From Asaia platycodi JCM 25414 (GTDB lineage: Bacteria > Pseudomonadota > Alphaproteobacteria > Acetobacterales > Acetobacteraceae): 64,000 nt of DNA. Both the position numbers and the translations under genes were made by a program. The notes under the pieces were generated by a model. That model saw nothing but the letters and a program-made list of their open reading frames with translations, was not told the DNA's origin and did not search any database. The stretch covers positions 1 to 64,000 of the forward strand of contig NZ_BAKW01000017.1 in assembly GCF_000614545.1 (NCBI RefSeq). The letters run 5' to 3'. Every line of letters starts with the position of its first letter. Positions within the stretch are counted from its first letter, which is position 1. Of this stretch, positions 53,432 through 62,478 are shown piece by piece.

Positions 53432-54254
53432 ATGACGTCTTGCTGGCCCGCTTGGACAGGCCATTGCGCGGCGCGTTGGGGCTGACAGGCCTATCCTTCT
53501 CGCCGATATCAATGAAGCAACGGCGAAAGCCGCGGCGGAAACCTTCCTCGATGCCGGGTTTCGGACGAGTATTGCCTTGCTGGATATCGCTTCGCGCAGG
53601 TCGATTGAGGCGCTCGTTGCGGCTGCCGGCGCCATAGGGCCTGTCATGGGCCTTGTTCACGCCGCGGGTGTGTCTCCTTCGATGGCCTCGCCCGAGATCA
53701 TTCCTCGTGTCGATCTTTACGGTACGACTGTGCTGCTTGAAACATTTGGCGCCGTGATCGCGCGGCGGGGCGGGGGGTGTCATCGCGTCCCAATCCGGCC
53801 ATCGCCTCGGTGCGCTGACCGCTAAGGAAGACGCCGCCCTAGCATTGCCGCCCAGCGAGGCACCTTTATCGCTTCCTCTCCTGGCGCCCGACAAGATCAC
53901 TGGCTCGCTCCATGCCTATCAGCTGTCCAAACGCGCCAATGTGCTGCGTGTGAAGGGGGAGGCGCCGCGCTGCGGCAAACGTGGCGCGCGGATCAATGCG
54001 ATCAGCCCCGGTATCGTCATCACCCCTCTTGCGCGAAACGAGCTGTCTGGCCCGCACGCAGCTTACTATAGCAACTTACTATAACCGCATGATCGAAAGC
54101 AGTCCGGTGGGTCGCGCCGGTACTCCAGACGAGGTCGGCGCGATGGAAGGGATGCTGATGGGATCTGACGGTGCCTTTATAAACCGACAGTGATTTCCTC
54201 ATGGATGGTGGCGTCACGGCGTCGTGGTTCTTTGGCGACCTCAAGCCAGAGTAG
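53432..54254 (+). pseudogene. short-chain dehydrogenase/reductase, decayed
   Basis: Remnant of an NAD(P)-dependent SDR oxidoreductase. Scattered over several frames are GQAIARRVGADRPILLADIN (Rossmann start, without a clean glycine motif), LVHAAGVSPSMASPEI, ASQSGHRLGALT, the catalytic YQLSK, RINAISPGIVITPLARNEL, GRAGTPDEV and FLMDGGVTASWF. Breaks include lesions other than base loss: a 13-base imperfect tandem duplication at 54062-54083 and an apparent extra A near 54181. That differs from the single-base losses elsewhere in the window and suggests real decay. It lies between the M20 amidase and the TetR regulator. The original substrate is unknown. Confidence 0.72.
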
Positions 54255-54450
54255 CTCCTCGCCCAAAAAGGAACCAACCGTTTAAAAAAAAGCATCTGTT
54301 CAAAATGCCTGCCGTCGCGTGGGCTCTGGGCAGCGGCGACAATAGCTTTTCTGATCACCTGCGCTTCGGTCTTTCCAAGCGCGCGTAGGCCGTGATTTGG
54401 GTTGCGCGCTCAGATTGTAGAGTAAGTGGCGCGCGCGTGCCCGGTCGCTG

Positions 54451-55053
54451 TCATGAACCGCGACGCAGGACGAGTGAGAGGATGGTCTCGGCTGCGATGG
54501 CAAAATCACTCTCATCCAATGTTTCTTTTTCGAGCAGCGCCGTCACCTGGGGTTGCATGTCGGCGTACCACTGGGTCATGGCCCAGAGACAGAACAGAAA
54601 ATGGGTTGGATCCCCTTTTGGTATTTCCCCACGCTCCATCCAGAGTTCGAAGGTTTTTCTGAAAGGGCGGATTGCGTCGCGAAGCGTGGTCGAAAGGTAG
54701 TCGCCGAGGTAACGTGCGCCGCCGAGGATTTCGTGAGCGAATAGTCTGGAGGCATGCGGATTGCTGCGCGAAAAGGCGAGTTTGGACAGGACATAGCCGC
54801 GCAAGGCGGTATCTGCGGAGAAGTCGGCGCGAAGCCAGGTCTCACAGTCACTAAGCCACTCCTGCACGGTCAGATGCAGTACTTTCTGATAAAGTATTTC
54901 CTTGGTACAGAAATAGTAATGGATATTAGCCTTCGGAATACCGGCCTCACGTGCAACGGCTGCGATGCTGGCTCCGCTGAAACCATGTTCAGAAAAGATT
55001 TTCTGTGCCGCTTCCAATATGGTGACGACTGCTATTTCGCGCGGGACGCCCAA
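54451..55053 (-). CDS. TetR-family regulator, RutR-like
   Basis: DNA-binding repressor. The HTH reads ILEAAQKIFSEHGFSGASIAAVAREAGIPKANIHYYF. The C-terminal ligand domain, with LRGYVLSKLAFSRSNPHASRLFAHEILGGARYL, closely resembles RutR (YcdC_C), which senses uracil or thymine and controls nucleobase use in E. coli. The start is TTG 55053, with AGGAG seven bases ahead and no better in-frame ATG. It is 200 residues and intact. It is divergent from the purine operon at 55375 and probably regulates it or the M20/aminotransferase unit; this is inference. Confidence 0.85.
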   Translation of the reverse strand: MGVPREIAVVTILEAAQKIFSEHGFSGASIAAVAREAGIPKANIHYYFCTKEILYQKVLHLTVQEWLSDCETWLRADFSADTALRGYVLSKLAFSRSNPHASRLFAHEILGGARYLGDYLSTTLRDAIRPFRKTFELWMERGEIPKGDPTHFLFCLWAMTQWYADMQPQVTALLEKETLDESDFAIAAETILSLVLRRGS

Positions 55054-55374
55054 AACAAACTCCTGATATCGATGAAACCTGAGATTTGCGGATAGTTCGT
55101 CGGAAAAAATTTTTCAAGTAGTTGCAAAGCTATTCGTAAATATTTTTGTTGATCGACATTACACGTGTTTGCGATTGTCCATGTAAGCGTAAGTTATCAT
55201 TAGTCAGTTTTTCTGTTTCATTTAACAACTTCATTGTTGGTGCAGGACAAACTTTGTATACAAAGGATGATCATTTTTCGCGGGCTGATGAAGAGCAAGG
55301 TTGCGCTCGCTGCTCCGGAAAGCAAAGATACGGATGAGACCTTAAAAGATCGCTATGAAGGAGTTGTTCATCAC
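55054..55374. other. AT-rich divergent regulatory region
   Basis: About 320 bases between the TetR-family gene and the purine operon, markedly AT-rich compared with both sides. It contains the perfect palindrome at 55252. No gene was accepted here; the frame of the phosphatase is open back to 55234 but the extra residues look non-coding. Confidence 0.55.
55252..55265. promoter_or_regulatory. perfect palindrome CTTTGTATACAAAG, GntR-type operator candidate
   Basis: A 14-base perfect inverted repeat whose core TTGTATACAA is the consensus form for FCD-type (FadR/VanR-like) GntR regulators. It lies 110 bases upstream of the purine operon. No GntR gene is in the window, so the binding protein would be encoded elsewhere; the TetR-family neighbour is another candidate. 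Confidence 0.5.
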
Positions 55375-56115
55375 GTGAGTTGCGCGACAGTTCAATTGTG
55401 CCGGTCGGCATTCAGCAGGCGGTTTTTTTTATGCAGGGGTGCGCTTGTCGTAACTTTGCTTTGCGCTTCGGCGCTGATGCCTTTCAGTGTTGCACTGGCG
55501 GTCCCGGTGAATGTCGGTGATGCCGCAGCTGCGGCAACCGCCTATCACAACAGCGGTGCTTATGAGCGCGAGTTCACCTCCGTGATCCAGGAAGCCTCCG
55601 AATGGGTACGTCTGCGGGCTGCCCATGTCAGCAGGCCTGCCCTTGTTCTCGACATTGACGAAACATCGCTCTCGAACTGGCCTGAAATGGCGGCCAACCA
55701 GTTCGCCTATTTCCGTGAAGGTCGTTGCGATACGTTGCCTAAAGGGCCTTGCGGCGTAGAGGCGTGGGAGCAGAGCGCAAAGGCCGAGGCCTTTGCCTCC
55801 ACTCTCGCGCTCTATACGATGGCGAAACAGCAGAGCGTTGCCGTGTTTTTCGTAACCGGACGTTATGAGCATGAGCGGAGCGAAACGGCCCATAATCTCG
55901 AGGCGGCCGGCTATCGCAACTGGGCCGGGCTGGTTTTGCGACCCGACGGCAGCCACACGCCTTCGGCGTCGGATTACAAGAGTGCGGCGCGCCAGAAGAT
56001 CGAGCAGGACGGTTACCACATCATCGCCAATATCGGAGATCAGCCCTCGGATCTTGTCGGTGGGCATGCCGAACGCGGTTTCCTTCTTCCCAATCCTTTC
56101 TATCGGGTGCCCTGA
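55375..56115 (+). CDS. exported HAD-family acid phosphatase (class B / e(P4)-like)
   Basis: Periplasmic phosphatase, likely a nucleotidase. A basic start and hydrophobic helix (GALVVTLLCASALMPFSVALA) form a signal peptide. HAD motif I is LVLDIDETSLSN, motif II FFVTGR, and motif IV NIGDQPSDL. The PF03767-type layout supports acid phosphatase. GTG 55375 is chosen because AAGGAG lies upstream and the signal peptide follows at a normal distance; earlier starts add an odd sequence. It is 246 residues and intact. The flavoprotein gene begins one base after its stop. A role in freeing nucleosides from nucleotides would suit this operon. Confidence 0.83.
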   Translation: MSCATVQLCRSAFSRRFFLCRGALVVTLLCASALMPFSVALAVPVNVGDAAAAATAYHNSGAYEREFTSVIQEASEWVRLRAAHVSRPALVLDIDETSLSNWPEMAANQFAYFREGRCDTLPKGPCGVEAWEQSAKAEAFASTLALYTMAKQQSVAVFFVTGRYEHERSETAHNLEAAGYRNWAGLVLRPDGSHTPSASDYKSAARQKIEQDGYHIIANIGDQPSDLVGGHAERGFLLPNPFYRVP

Positions 56116-56116
56116 T

Positions 56117-57558
56117 ATGCAGAACGACGCGCTCAAAGATCTAGCCAGACAGGTTCATGACGATCTCGAAAGAATCGCTTATGCCTCAGGGCCATGGGTT
56201 TCATCGGTTCTGACTCATCATGGTGAGCCGGTTCTGGATGTTGCCGTGATAGGTGGTGGTCAGGGCGGTCTGGCTACCAGCTTTGCCCTGCGTCGTATCG
56301 GCGTGCATAACGTCAGGGTGTTCGAGCGTGCTCAGCACGGCAAGGCCGGCCCCTGGGTGACGTTTGCCCGCATGATCACCTTGCGTACGCCCAAGCATGT
56401 GACCGGCCCCGATCTGGGCATCCCGTCACTGACGCCGCGTTCGTGGTTCGAAGCACGCTACGGAAAGGACGCCTGGGTCTCGCTCGACAAAATCGATCGG
56501 CGCGACTGGCAGGCCTATCTCGACTGGTATCGTGATACGCTGGCCTTGCCCGTGCAGCATGATCGTGAACTGGTCGATGTCGTCTGGCAGGACGGGCTGT
56601 TGCATTTGAGTTTTCGTGCGCAGGACGGTGAAACGAGCCGTGTCTGGGCCCGCCGTATCGTCTTGGCGACCGGCATCGAGGGCAGCGGGTCGTGGCATGT
56701 GCCTGAATTCATTCGTGAGTCCGTGCCTGGTCATCTTTACGCTCATACACACCAGGAAATCGACTTCGAGGCACTGCGTGGCAAGCGGGTCGGTGTGCTT
56801 GGCGGGGGCGCCTCAGCCTTCGACAATGCAGCAACGGCGTTGGAAGCCGGGGCGCAGTCGGTTGCCGTCTGCATCCGTCGCAAGACATTGCCGCGCATCA
56901 ATCCCTATCGCTGGATGGAAAATGCCGGCTTTCTCGGCCATTTTCCATCACTGCCGGATCTGACACGCTGGCGCTTCATGCGTCGCATCTTCGACCTCAA
57001 CCAGCCCCCGCCGCAGGACACCTTCTGGCGGTGCAGCCGGCATGACGGATTCAGTTTTCACGGCGACACGCCGTGGCTCGATGCCCGGTGCGAAGGGGAA
57101 ACCGTGATTGTGAAAACGCCCTATGGCGAGAAGATATTCGATTTTCTGATCATCGGTACAGGCTTCGTGATCGATTTCAGCAAGCGCCCCGAGACCGCGT
57201 CTTTTGCACCCAATATTGCGCTATGGGGCGATCGTTTTGCGGCGCCAGAGGGGGAGGGAAGCGCCGTGCTCGATTCCTATCCCTATCTAAGCAGCAGAGT
57301 CAGTTCTTGCCCCGCGATGCGGCGCACCCCGATGCCGCGATGCTGGGTGCGATCTATAATTTCACCTTTGCGGCCACGCCGAGCATGGGGCTTTCGGGCG
57401 CGTCGATCAGCGGTATGCGCTACGGCGTTGACCGGCTTGCCCGTGCGATCGCCTGCGATCTCTTCGTGCAGGATGGCGAAAAACATCTTGAGAGCCTGCT
57501 TTCCTATGATGCTGAAGAACTGGTCAGTCTTGGAAGGCAGAATGAGGAGCAGGCATGA
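56117..57558 (+). CDS. FAD/NAD(P)-binding monooxygenase-like flavoprotein, frame broken once
   Basis: Two-dinucleotide-binding flavoprotein of the FMO/BVMO-like class. The FAD site is VAVIGGGQGGLATSFALRRIG near residue 41; the NADPH site is GVLGGGASAFDNAATALEAGA near residue 235; LATG and IIGTGFVIDF are the family's later dinucleotide motifs. A base is lost near 57293; the next frame reads QSQFLPRDAAHPDAAMLGAIYNF and GLSGASISGMRYGVDRLA. The repaired length is about 480 residues. It overlaps the HpxX-like gene (ATGA). It is not homologous in layout to HpxO urate hydroxylase. Its place in a purine operon with no uricase suggests a role in ring oxidation, but that is inference. Confidence 0.8.
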
Positions 57559-57728
57559 CACCGGAGGAACAACTTGCAGCGCGCGCTGCCGCGCTCGACC
57601 TGAACGTTCCGGAAGAATATCGTTCCGAGATTATGCGTAATCTGGCACTTATCGGGCAGTATGAGGCGTTGATAATGACGGTCGATCTGCCGGAGAGGCT
57701 TGAGCCCGCTTTCGAGTATCATCCGTGA
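57555..57728 (+). CDS. hpxX: AtzG/HpxX-like small subunit (DUF4089), 57 residues
   Basis: Very short protein that, in the AtzE-AtzG and HpxX-HpxY pairs, binds and stabilises a GatA-like amidase much as GatC does for GatA. It begins MTPEEQLAARAAALDLNVPE and contains MRNLALIGQYEALIM, matching the two-helix DUF4089 pattern. The start overlaps the flavoprotein stop (ATGA) and its own stop overlaps the amidase GTG, so all three are translationally coupled. The context makes the call strong despite the small size. It is probably missed by standard gene finders. Confidence 0.85.
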   Translation: MTPEEQLAARAAALDLNVPEEYRSEIMRNLALIGQYEALIMTVDLPERLEPAFEYHP

Positions 57729-59050
57729 GAGCGATAGAGCTTGCGCGCGCGATCAGGGCAGGAGAACGCTCGGCTGTCTCCGTGATCGAGACCTGTCTCG
57801 ACCGCGTGACGGCGCGTGACGCTGCGTTGAACGCTGTCACGCGTCTCCTGGCAGAGAGAGCTCTTGGTCAGGCGAGTCTTATCGATTCAGTTGTGGGCAG
57901 CGGGGGCGATCCCGGGCCGTTGGCCGGTGTGCCTTTTGGCATCAAGGATCTGTTCGATGTCGAAGGGCTGGTGACGACGGCGGGATCGCGTGTACTGGCG
58001 AACGAGCCCCCGGCAACGCTTGATGCGCCACTGGTGTGCCGTCTTGTCGAGGCCGGGGCAATCCCGCTGGCTACCACCAATATGGACGAATTCGCCTACG
58101 GCTTTGCGACCGATAATGCGCATTATGGCCTGACGCGTAACCCGCATGATACCACCCGTCTTGCAGGCGGCTCTTCAGGCGGGTCGGCAGCCGGTGTCGC
58201 TGCAGGGTATTTTCCGCTTTCGCTTGGTTCTGACACGAATGGCTCCATCCGCGTCCCGGCCTCGCTATGCGGCGTCTGGGGACTGCGCGCAACGCAGAAC
58301 CGCCTGCCAACCGAAGGATCTTTTCCTTTCGTGGCGAGTCTCGATACGGTCGGGCCTTTTACCGCCAGTGCCGCCGATATGCGTGTTGTGGTGGAAGTGC
58401 TGACCGGCGAAACGCTCGCTCGGGTCGAGACGGATGGGCTGCGTCTGGGGCGGCTCGGTGGCTGGTTTGCCACCGATCTCTCCCCGGAAATGGGAGCAGC
58501 ACTTGATGGGTTTTGTCGCGCTCTGGATGTTCAGCGCGAAATTCGACTGCCCGATGTCGCGGCGGCGCGTGCGGCCGCTTTCGTGATCAGTGCGTCGGAA
58601 GGAGGAGCGCTGCATCTCGACCGGCTGCGACGTCAGGCGGCACTTTATGATCCGGCAGTGCGTGATCGCCTTCTCGCCGGGGCGCTGGTTCCGGCGCCGA
58701 ATGTGTTCAGGGCGCATAAATTGCGTCGCTGGTTCCGGGCACGCATGCACGAGGCTTTCGATACTGCCGATCTCCTGATCGCGCCCGCTGTCGTCGGGGA
58801 GGCCCCGCGTATCGAGGCTCCGGTTCTCGTGATTGGCGGAAAGCCCGTTCCGGCACGGGCCAATCTTGGCCTTTATACCCAGCCTCTCACATTGGCTGGA
58901 TTCCCGGTTCTCACTGCGCCGCTCGCGGTCGACGGGTTGCCGCTCGGCGTCCAGATCGTTGCGCCGCCGGGACGCGAAGACCGGCTGATCGCCTTTGGTG
59001 AGGCTCTTGAGCGATCGGGTCTGGCCCTCGCACGAATTCTGGAGGATTGA
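57725..59050 (+). CDS. hpxY: AtzE/HpxY-family amidase (amidase-signature enzyme)
   Basis: Ser-cisSer-Lys amidohydrolase. The catalytic Lys is in PFGIKDLFDVEG; GGSSGGSAAGVAAG holds the cis-Ser, and SLGSDTNGSIRVPASLCGVWGL the nucleophile Ser region. AtzE hydrolyses 1-carboxybiuret; HpxY-type homologues sit in purine clusters and are thought to act on oxalurate or related ureido acids. The start is GTG 57725, overlapping hpxX. It is 441 residues and intact, shorter than GatA as expected for AtzE. The substrate here is inferred from neighbours. Confidence 0.88.
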   Translation: MRAIELARAIRAGERSAVSVIETCLDRVTARDAALNAVTRLLAERALGQASLIDSVVGSGGDPGPLAGVPFGIKDLFDVEGLVTTAGSRVLANEPPATLDAPLVCRLVEAGAIPLATTNMDEFAYGFATDNAHYGLTRNPHDTTRLAGGSSGGSAAGVAAGYFPLSLGSDTNGSIRVPASLCGVWGLRATQNRLPTEGSFPFVASLDTVGPFTASAADMRVVVEVLTGETLARVETDGLRLGRLGGWFATDLSPEMGAALDGFCRALDVQREIRLPDVAAARAAAFVISASEGGALHLDRLRRQAALYDPAVRDRLLAGALVPAPNVFRAHKLRRWFRARMHEAFDTADLLIAPAVVGEAPRIEAPVLVIGGKPVPARANLGLYTQPLTLAGFPVLTAPLAVDGLPLGVQIVAPPGREDRLIAFGEALERSGLALARILED

Positions 59051-60626
59051 TGCTTTTCAGTGCGCGCTCCCGCAGGGGAATGGTGACGGCTCCGCATCAT
59101 CTTGCCGCTCAGGCGGGAAGGGATATTCTCAAATCGGGCGGCAATGCTGTCGAGGCGGCGGTTGCCGTCGCGGCGACGCTCTCGGTCGTCTATCCGCATA
59201 TGACCGGGCTTGGCGGAGACGGGTTCTGGATCATCCGCAGGCCCGACGGGGCCATGAGGGCGATCGATGCCTGTGGCCGACTGGCCCAGAACGCAACACC
59301 CTCGCTTTATCGCGGTCTTGACGCGGTGCCGTGGCGCGGCGGTCTGGCCGCCAATACGGTGGCCGGTACGGTCGCCGGATGGAGTCAGGCGCTCAATTAT
59401 GCAGGGGGAAGCCTGCCGCTCACGACGCTTCTGGCCGATGCGATCGATCATGCCGAGCACGGCATGGTGGTGACCGAGAGTATGGCCGGGCTCATGGCCG
59501 CGCATCTCGATGTGCTGAGCTACATGCCCAATTTCAGCGCGCTGTTTCTGCCGTCCGGCGACATGCCGATAGCAGGGAGTGTTCATCGCAATCCGGCGCT
59601 GGCGCGCACACTCAGGCGTCTTGCCACGGCAGGGTTGGGCGATTTCTATCATGCAAACTTGCCGATCTGATTGCGTCGGAACTCGCTTCCTGCGGTTCGC
59701 CTGTCGGGCTTGACGATCTGAACCATCATGAAGCGGTGGTCTCGGCGCCGCTTGAGACGCAGCTGCATCACGGTCAGTTCTTCAACGTCAATCCACCGAC
59801 GCAGGGTGCGGCTTCCCTGCTCATTCTGGCCCTTGCCGAGAGGCTCGGAGTAAAGGGCGCCGATACGGTCGAGGATATTCATCGCTGGGTAGAAGCCACC
59901 AAGGCTGCCTTCATCTGGCGTGACCACGAGATCGCCGATCCGGCGATCATGGGTGTATCGCCTCAGGCGCTGCTTTCAGACAGCGCCGCCCTCGATGCCA
60001 TGGCGGCGGGAATCGAGCTCGACCGTGCGGCGCCCTGGCCTCATCCTGTGCAGCAGGGCGATACGACCTGGTTTGGCGTGATGGATGCCGAAGGCTGGGC
60101 GGTCAGCATGATCCAGAGTCTCTATTTCGAATTCGGCTCCGGGGTCGTGCTGCCTGAGACCGGGCTGGTCTGGCAGAATCGCGGGTCGAGTTTCGATCTC
60201 AGGCCGGGGCGTCTGCGCAGTCTCGTGCCCGGTCGCAAACCGTTCCATACGCTCAACCCCGCCATGGCCGCGCTCAACGATGGCAGTCTGCTGTCTTACG
60301 GTACGATGGGCGGTGAGGGGCAGCCCCAGACGCAGGCGGCCATCGTGGCGCGCAATGTCATTGCCGGTCTCGGTTTGCAGGAGGCCATCACGGCACCGCG
60401 CTGGCTGCTGGGACGCACCTGGGGCGAGACCACAACCACGCTTAAGATGGAAACACGTTTTGCTCCCGAACTGCTCGAAGGGCTGCGCGAACTGGGGCAC
60501 GACGTCGAGACTCTTACGGCTTTTGCCACGGCCATGGGTCATGCCGGGGCCATTCGGCGTTATGAGGACGGCACGATGGAAGGCGCCACCGACCCGCGTA
60601 GCGATGGCGGCGTTGCAGCGCTTTGA
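59050..60626 (+). CDS. hpxW: HpxW-like oxamate amidohydrolase (gamma-glutamyltransferase fold), frame broken once
   Basis: Ntn-hydrolase that cleaves itself and then hydrolyses a small amide; the Klebsiella homologue HpxW hydrolyses oxamate in uric acid use. SGGNAVEAAVAVAATLSVVYPHMTGLGGDGF is the GGT-like N-terminal region; the autoprocessing Thr is in GDTTWFGVMD; HTLNPAMAALNDG and TMGGEGQPQTQAAI follow. An A is lost near 59656, and repair reads DFYHAKLADLIASELA. The repaired length is 525 residues. The start ATG 59050 overlaps the amidase stop. No signal peptide is visible, which argues against periplasmic gamma-glutamyltranspeptidase. Confidence 0.87.
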
Positions 60627-60646
60627 GCCCGATGAGAGATAGAGGC

Positions 60647-61542
60647 ATGAGAGAAGAATATCCGCGCGATCTGCTGGGCTATGGTGCCCATCCCCCGGAG
60701 GCAGACTGGCCCGGCGGGGCGCGTATCGCCGTGCAATTCGTGCTGAATTACGAAGAGGGCGCAGAGAATAACGTCCTGCACGGTGACGAGGGATCCGAAG
60801 CTTTTCTATCCGAGATGGTTGGCACGCGTTCGGTTCAGGGCGCGCGCTGCATGCAGATGGAAAGCCTTTATGAATATGGCTCGCGCGCTGGATTCTGGCG
60901 CTTGCACCGCTTGTTTACCGAGGCTGGCCTCCCTTTGACCGTGTTCGGTGTCGCCATGGCACTCTCACGTAATCCCGATGCCGTGGCGGCCATGCAGGCG
61001 GCAGGATGGGAAATTGCGTCTCACGGTCTGCGCTGGATCGACTATCAGGATATTCCCGAAGCGGAAGAGCACAAGCATATCCGCGAGGCGATCAGGTTGC
61101 ACAAGCAAGTCACTGGCGCTGCGCCGCTTGGCTGGTATCAGGGACGCACCAGCCCAACACGGCCAGGCTCGTCGCACAGGAGGGATGCTTCGTCTATGAC
61201 GCGGATTCTTACGCTGATGATCTTCCGTATTATGATCGCCGTTACGGCAAGGCACAGCTCATCGTGCCCTATACGCTCGACGTGAACGACATGAAGCTCG
61301 TGGCGCTGAACGGTTTTACCGAGGGTGAGCAGTTCTTCCGTTATCTGCGTGACAGCTTCGATATGCTCTATCAGGAAGGAGGGCGCATGATGTCCGTTGG
61401 TCTGCATTGTCGCCTCGTGGGGCGCCCGGCGCGTGCCCTCGCGCTGAAGCGCTTTCTTGACCATGTACGGTCGCATCGGGATGTCTGGGTAGCGACCCGG
61501 CTCGACATTGCGCGTCACTGGCTTGAAAGGCATCCCGCATGA
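60647..61542 (+). CDS. puuE: PuuE-type allantoinase (polysaccharide deacetylase fold), frame broken once
   Basis: Metal-independent allantoinase that opens allantoin to allantoate. PRDLLGYGAHPPEADWPGG and IAVQFVLNYEEGAENN with DEGSEAFLSEM are hallmark PuuE stretches; GWEIASHGLRWIDYQ and GWYQGRTSPNTARLV continue the barrel. One C is lost near 61154, breaking the frame inside the last quoted segment. The repaired length is 298 residues. Its stop overlaps the uraD ATG. With UraD and UraH it completes the route from 5-hydroxyisourate to allantoate. Confidence 0.92.
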
Positions 61543-62033
61543 TCGGCGCAGCAAGTCGTGAAGATTTTGTCGACCGTTTCGGCGATCTGTATGAACACAG
61601 CCCCTGGATTGTTGAGGCCGTCTGGCCGCAGGCACCTTTTGTCGACGCACAGGCGCTGATTGCGGCTACGTCGCGCGTCGTGCGCGACGCCTCGCCGGAA
61701 GAGCAGAAGGCTTTGGTTAAGGCGCATCCCGAGCTTGCCAGAAAATTCGGCGTTGATCCCGATCTGGGGGCGCTTTCCGCTGCTGAGCAGGAGGGCGCCG
61801 GGCTCGACCGACTGAGCGAAGCGGAATTCATCTCGTTCCGGGCCCTGAACGATGCATATCAGGCGCGTTTCGAGATGCCTTTCGTCATCTGCGTGCGCCG
61901 GGCAACGAAGGAGCGGATGCGACAGGAAATCGAACGACGTCTCCAGCAGACCCCGGAGGCAGAGCTGGCCGAGGCGCTCGACCAGATCGATCAGATTGCC
62001 CTGCTGCGCCTGAAGGACAAGACAGCATCATGA
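61539..62033 (+). CDS. uraD: OHCU decarboxylase
   Basis: Converts 2-oxo-4-hydroxy-4-carboxy-5-ureidoimidazoline to (S)-allantoin. SREDFVDRFGDLYEHSPWIVE opens the all-helical fold; KAHPELA contains the catalytic His; LNDAYQARFEMPFVICVR is the family hallmark. It is 164 residues and intact. It overlaps puuE upstream and uraH downstream by four bases each, so all three are coupled. Confidence 0.95.
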   Translation: MIGAASREDFVDRFGDLYEHSPWIVEAVWPQAPFVDAQALIAATSRVVRDASPEEQKALVKAHPELARKFGVDPDLGALSAAEQEGAGLDRLSEAEFISFRALNDAYQARFEMPFVICVRRATKERMRQEIERRLQQTPEAELAEALDQIDQIALLRLKDKTAS

Positions 62034-62362
62034 CGACACTCTCCACTCACGTTCTCGACACGGCGAGCGGCCGCCCCGCTGCCGGAATGCGCGTGACATT
62101 GCTGCATGACGACCGCGTTCTCTTTAGTGGTATGACCGATAGCGACGGGCGCTGTGCTGAGCTCAAGGCCATTGGCGTCACCGCAGGCGCGTATGTGCTG
62201 CGCTTTGCCGTGGCAGCTTATTTCAGGGCGCACGGACATGTTCTGCCGGAACCCCCGTTTCTGGATGAGGTGCAGATCGATTTCGGCATGACAGGCGCTG
62301 GCCATTATCACGTGCCGCTTCTGGTCTCGCCTTTCGGTTACTCGACCTATCGCGGTAGCTGA
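62030..62362 (+). CDS. uraH: 5-hydroxyisourate hydrolase (transthyretin-like)
   Basis: Hydrolyses 5-hydroxyisourate to OHCU, the step directly after urate oxidation. LSTHVLDTASGRPAAGM carries the first active-site His; HYHVPLLVSPFGYSTYRGS is the C-terminal signature ending in the catalytic-site YRGS. It is 110 residues, normal length, intact and cytoplasmic (no signal peptide). It is the last gene of the operon, closed by a terminator at 62400. Confidence 0.96.
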   Translation: MTTLSTHVLDTASGRPAAGMRVTLLHDDRVLFSGMTDSDGRCAELKAIGVTAGAYVLRFAVAAYFRAHGHVLPEPPFLDEVQIDFGMTGAGHYHVPLLVSPFGYSTYRGS

Positions 62363-62399
62363 GATCGTATGATCCTGTCGTCGCGGCAGAATTGAGCGC

Positions 62400-62440
62400 A
62401 AAAAGGGGGAGAAGGGCTGGTGACCCTTCTCCCTCTTTTT
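62400..62440. terminator. bidirectional Rho-independent terminator
   Basis: A 17-bp stem (aaaaagggggagaaggg / cccttctccctcttttt, one G-T pair) with a seven-base loop. It ends the purine operon on the plus strand and the TonB receptor gene on the minus strand. Confidence 0.93.
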
Positions 62441-62478
62441 AGTCCCTGGTGCGGGGACATACCCCACACCGTGGCAGA

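Noticed and set aside
59050..60626. ordinary gamma-glutamyltranspeptidase for glutathione
   Set aside because: No signal peptide, and the gene is coupled to hpxX/hpxY-like genes and puuE. An HpxW-like role fits better, though only an assay can decide.
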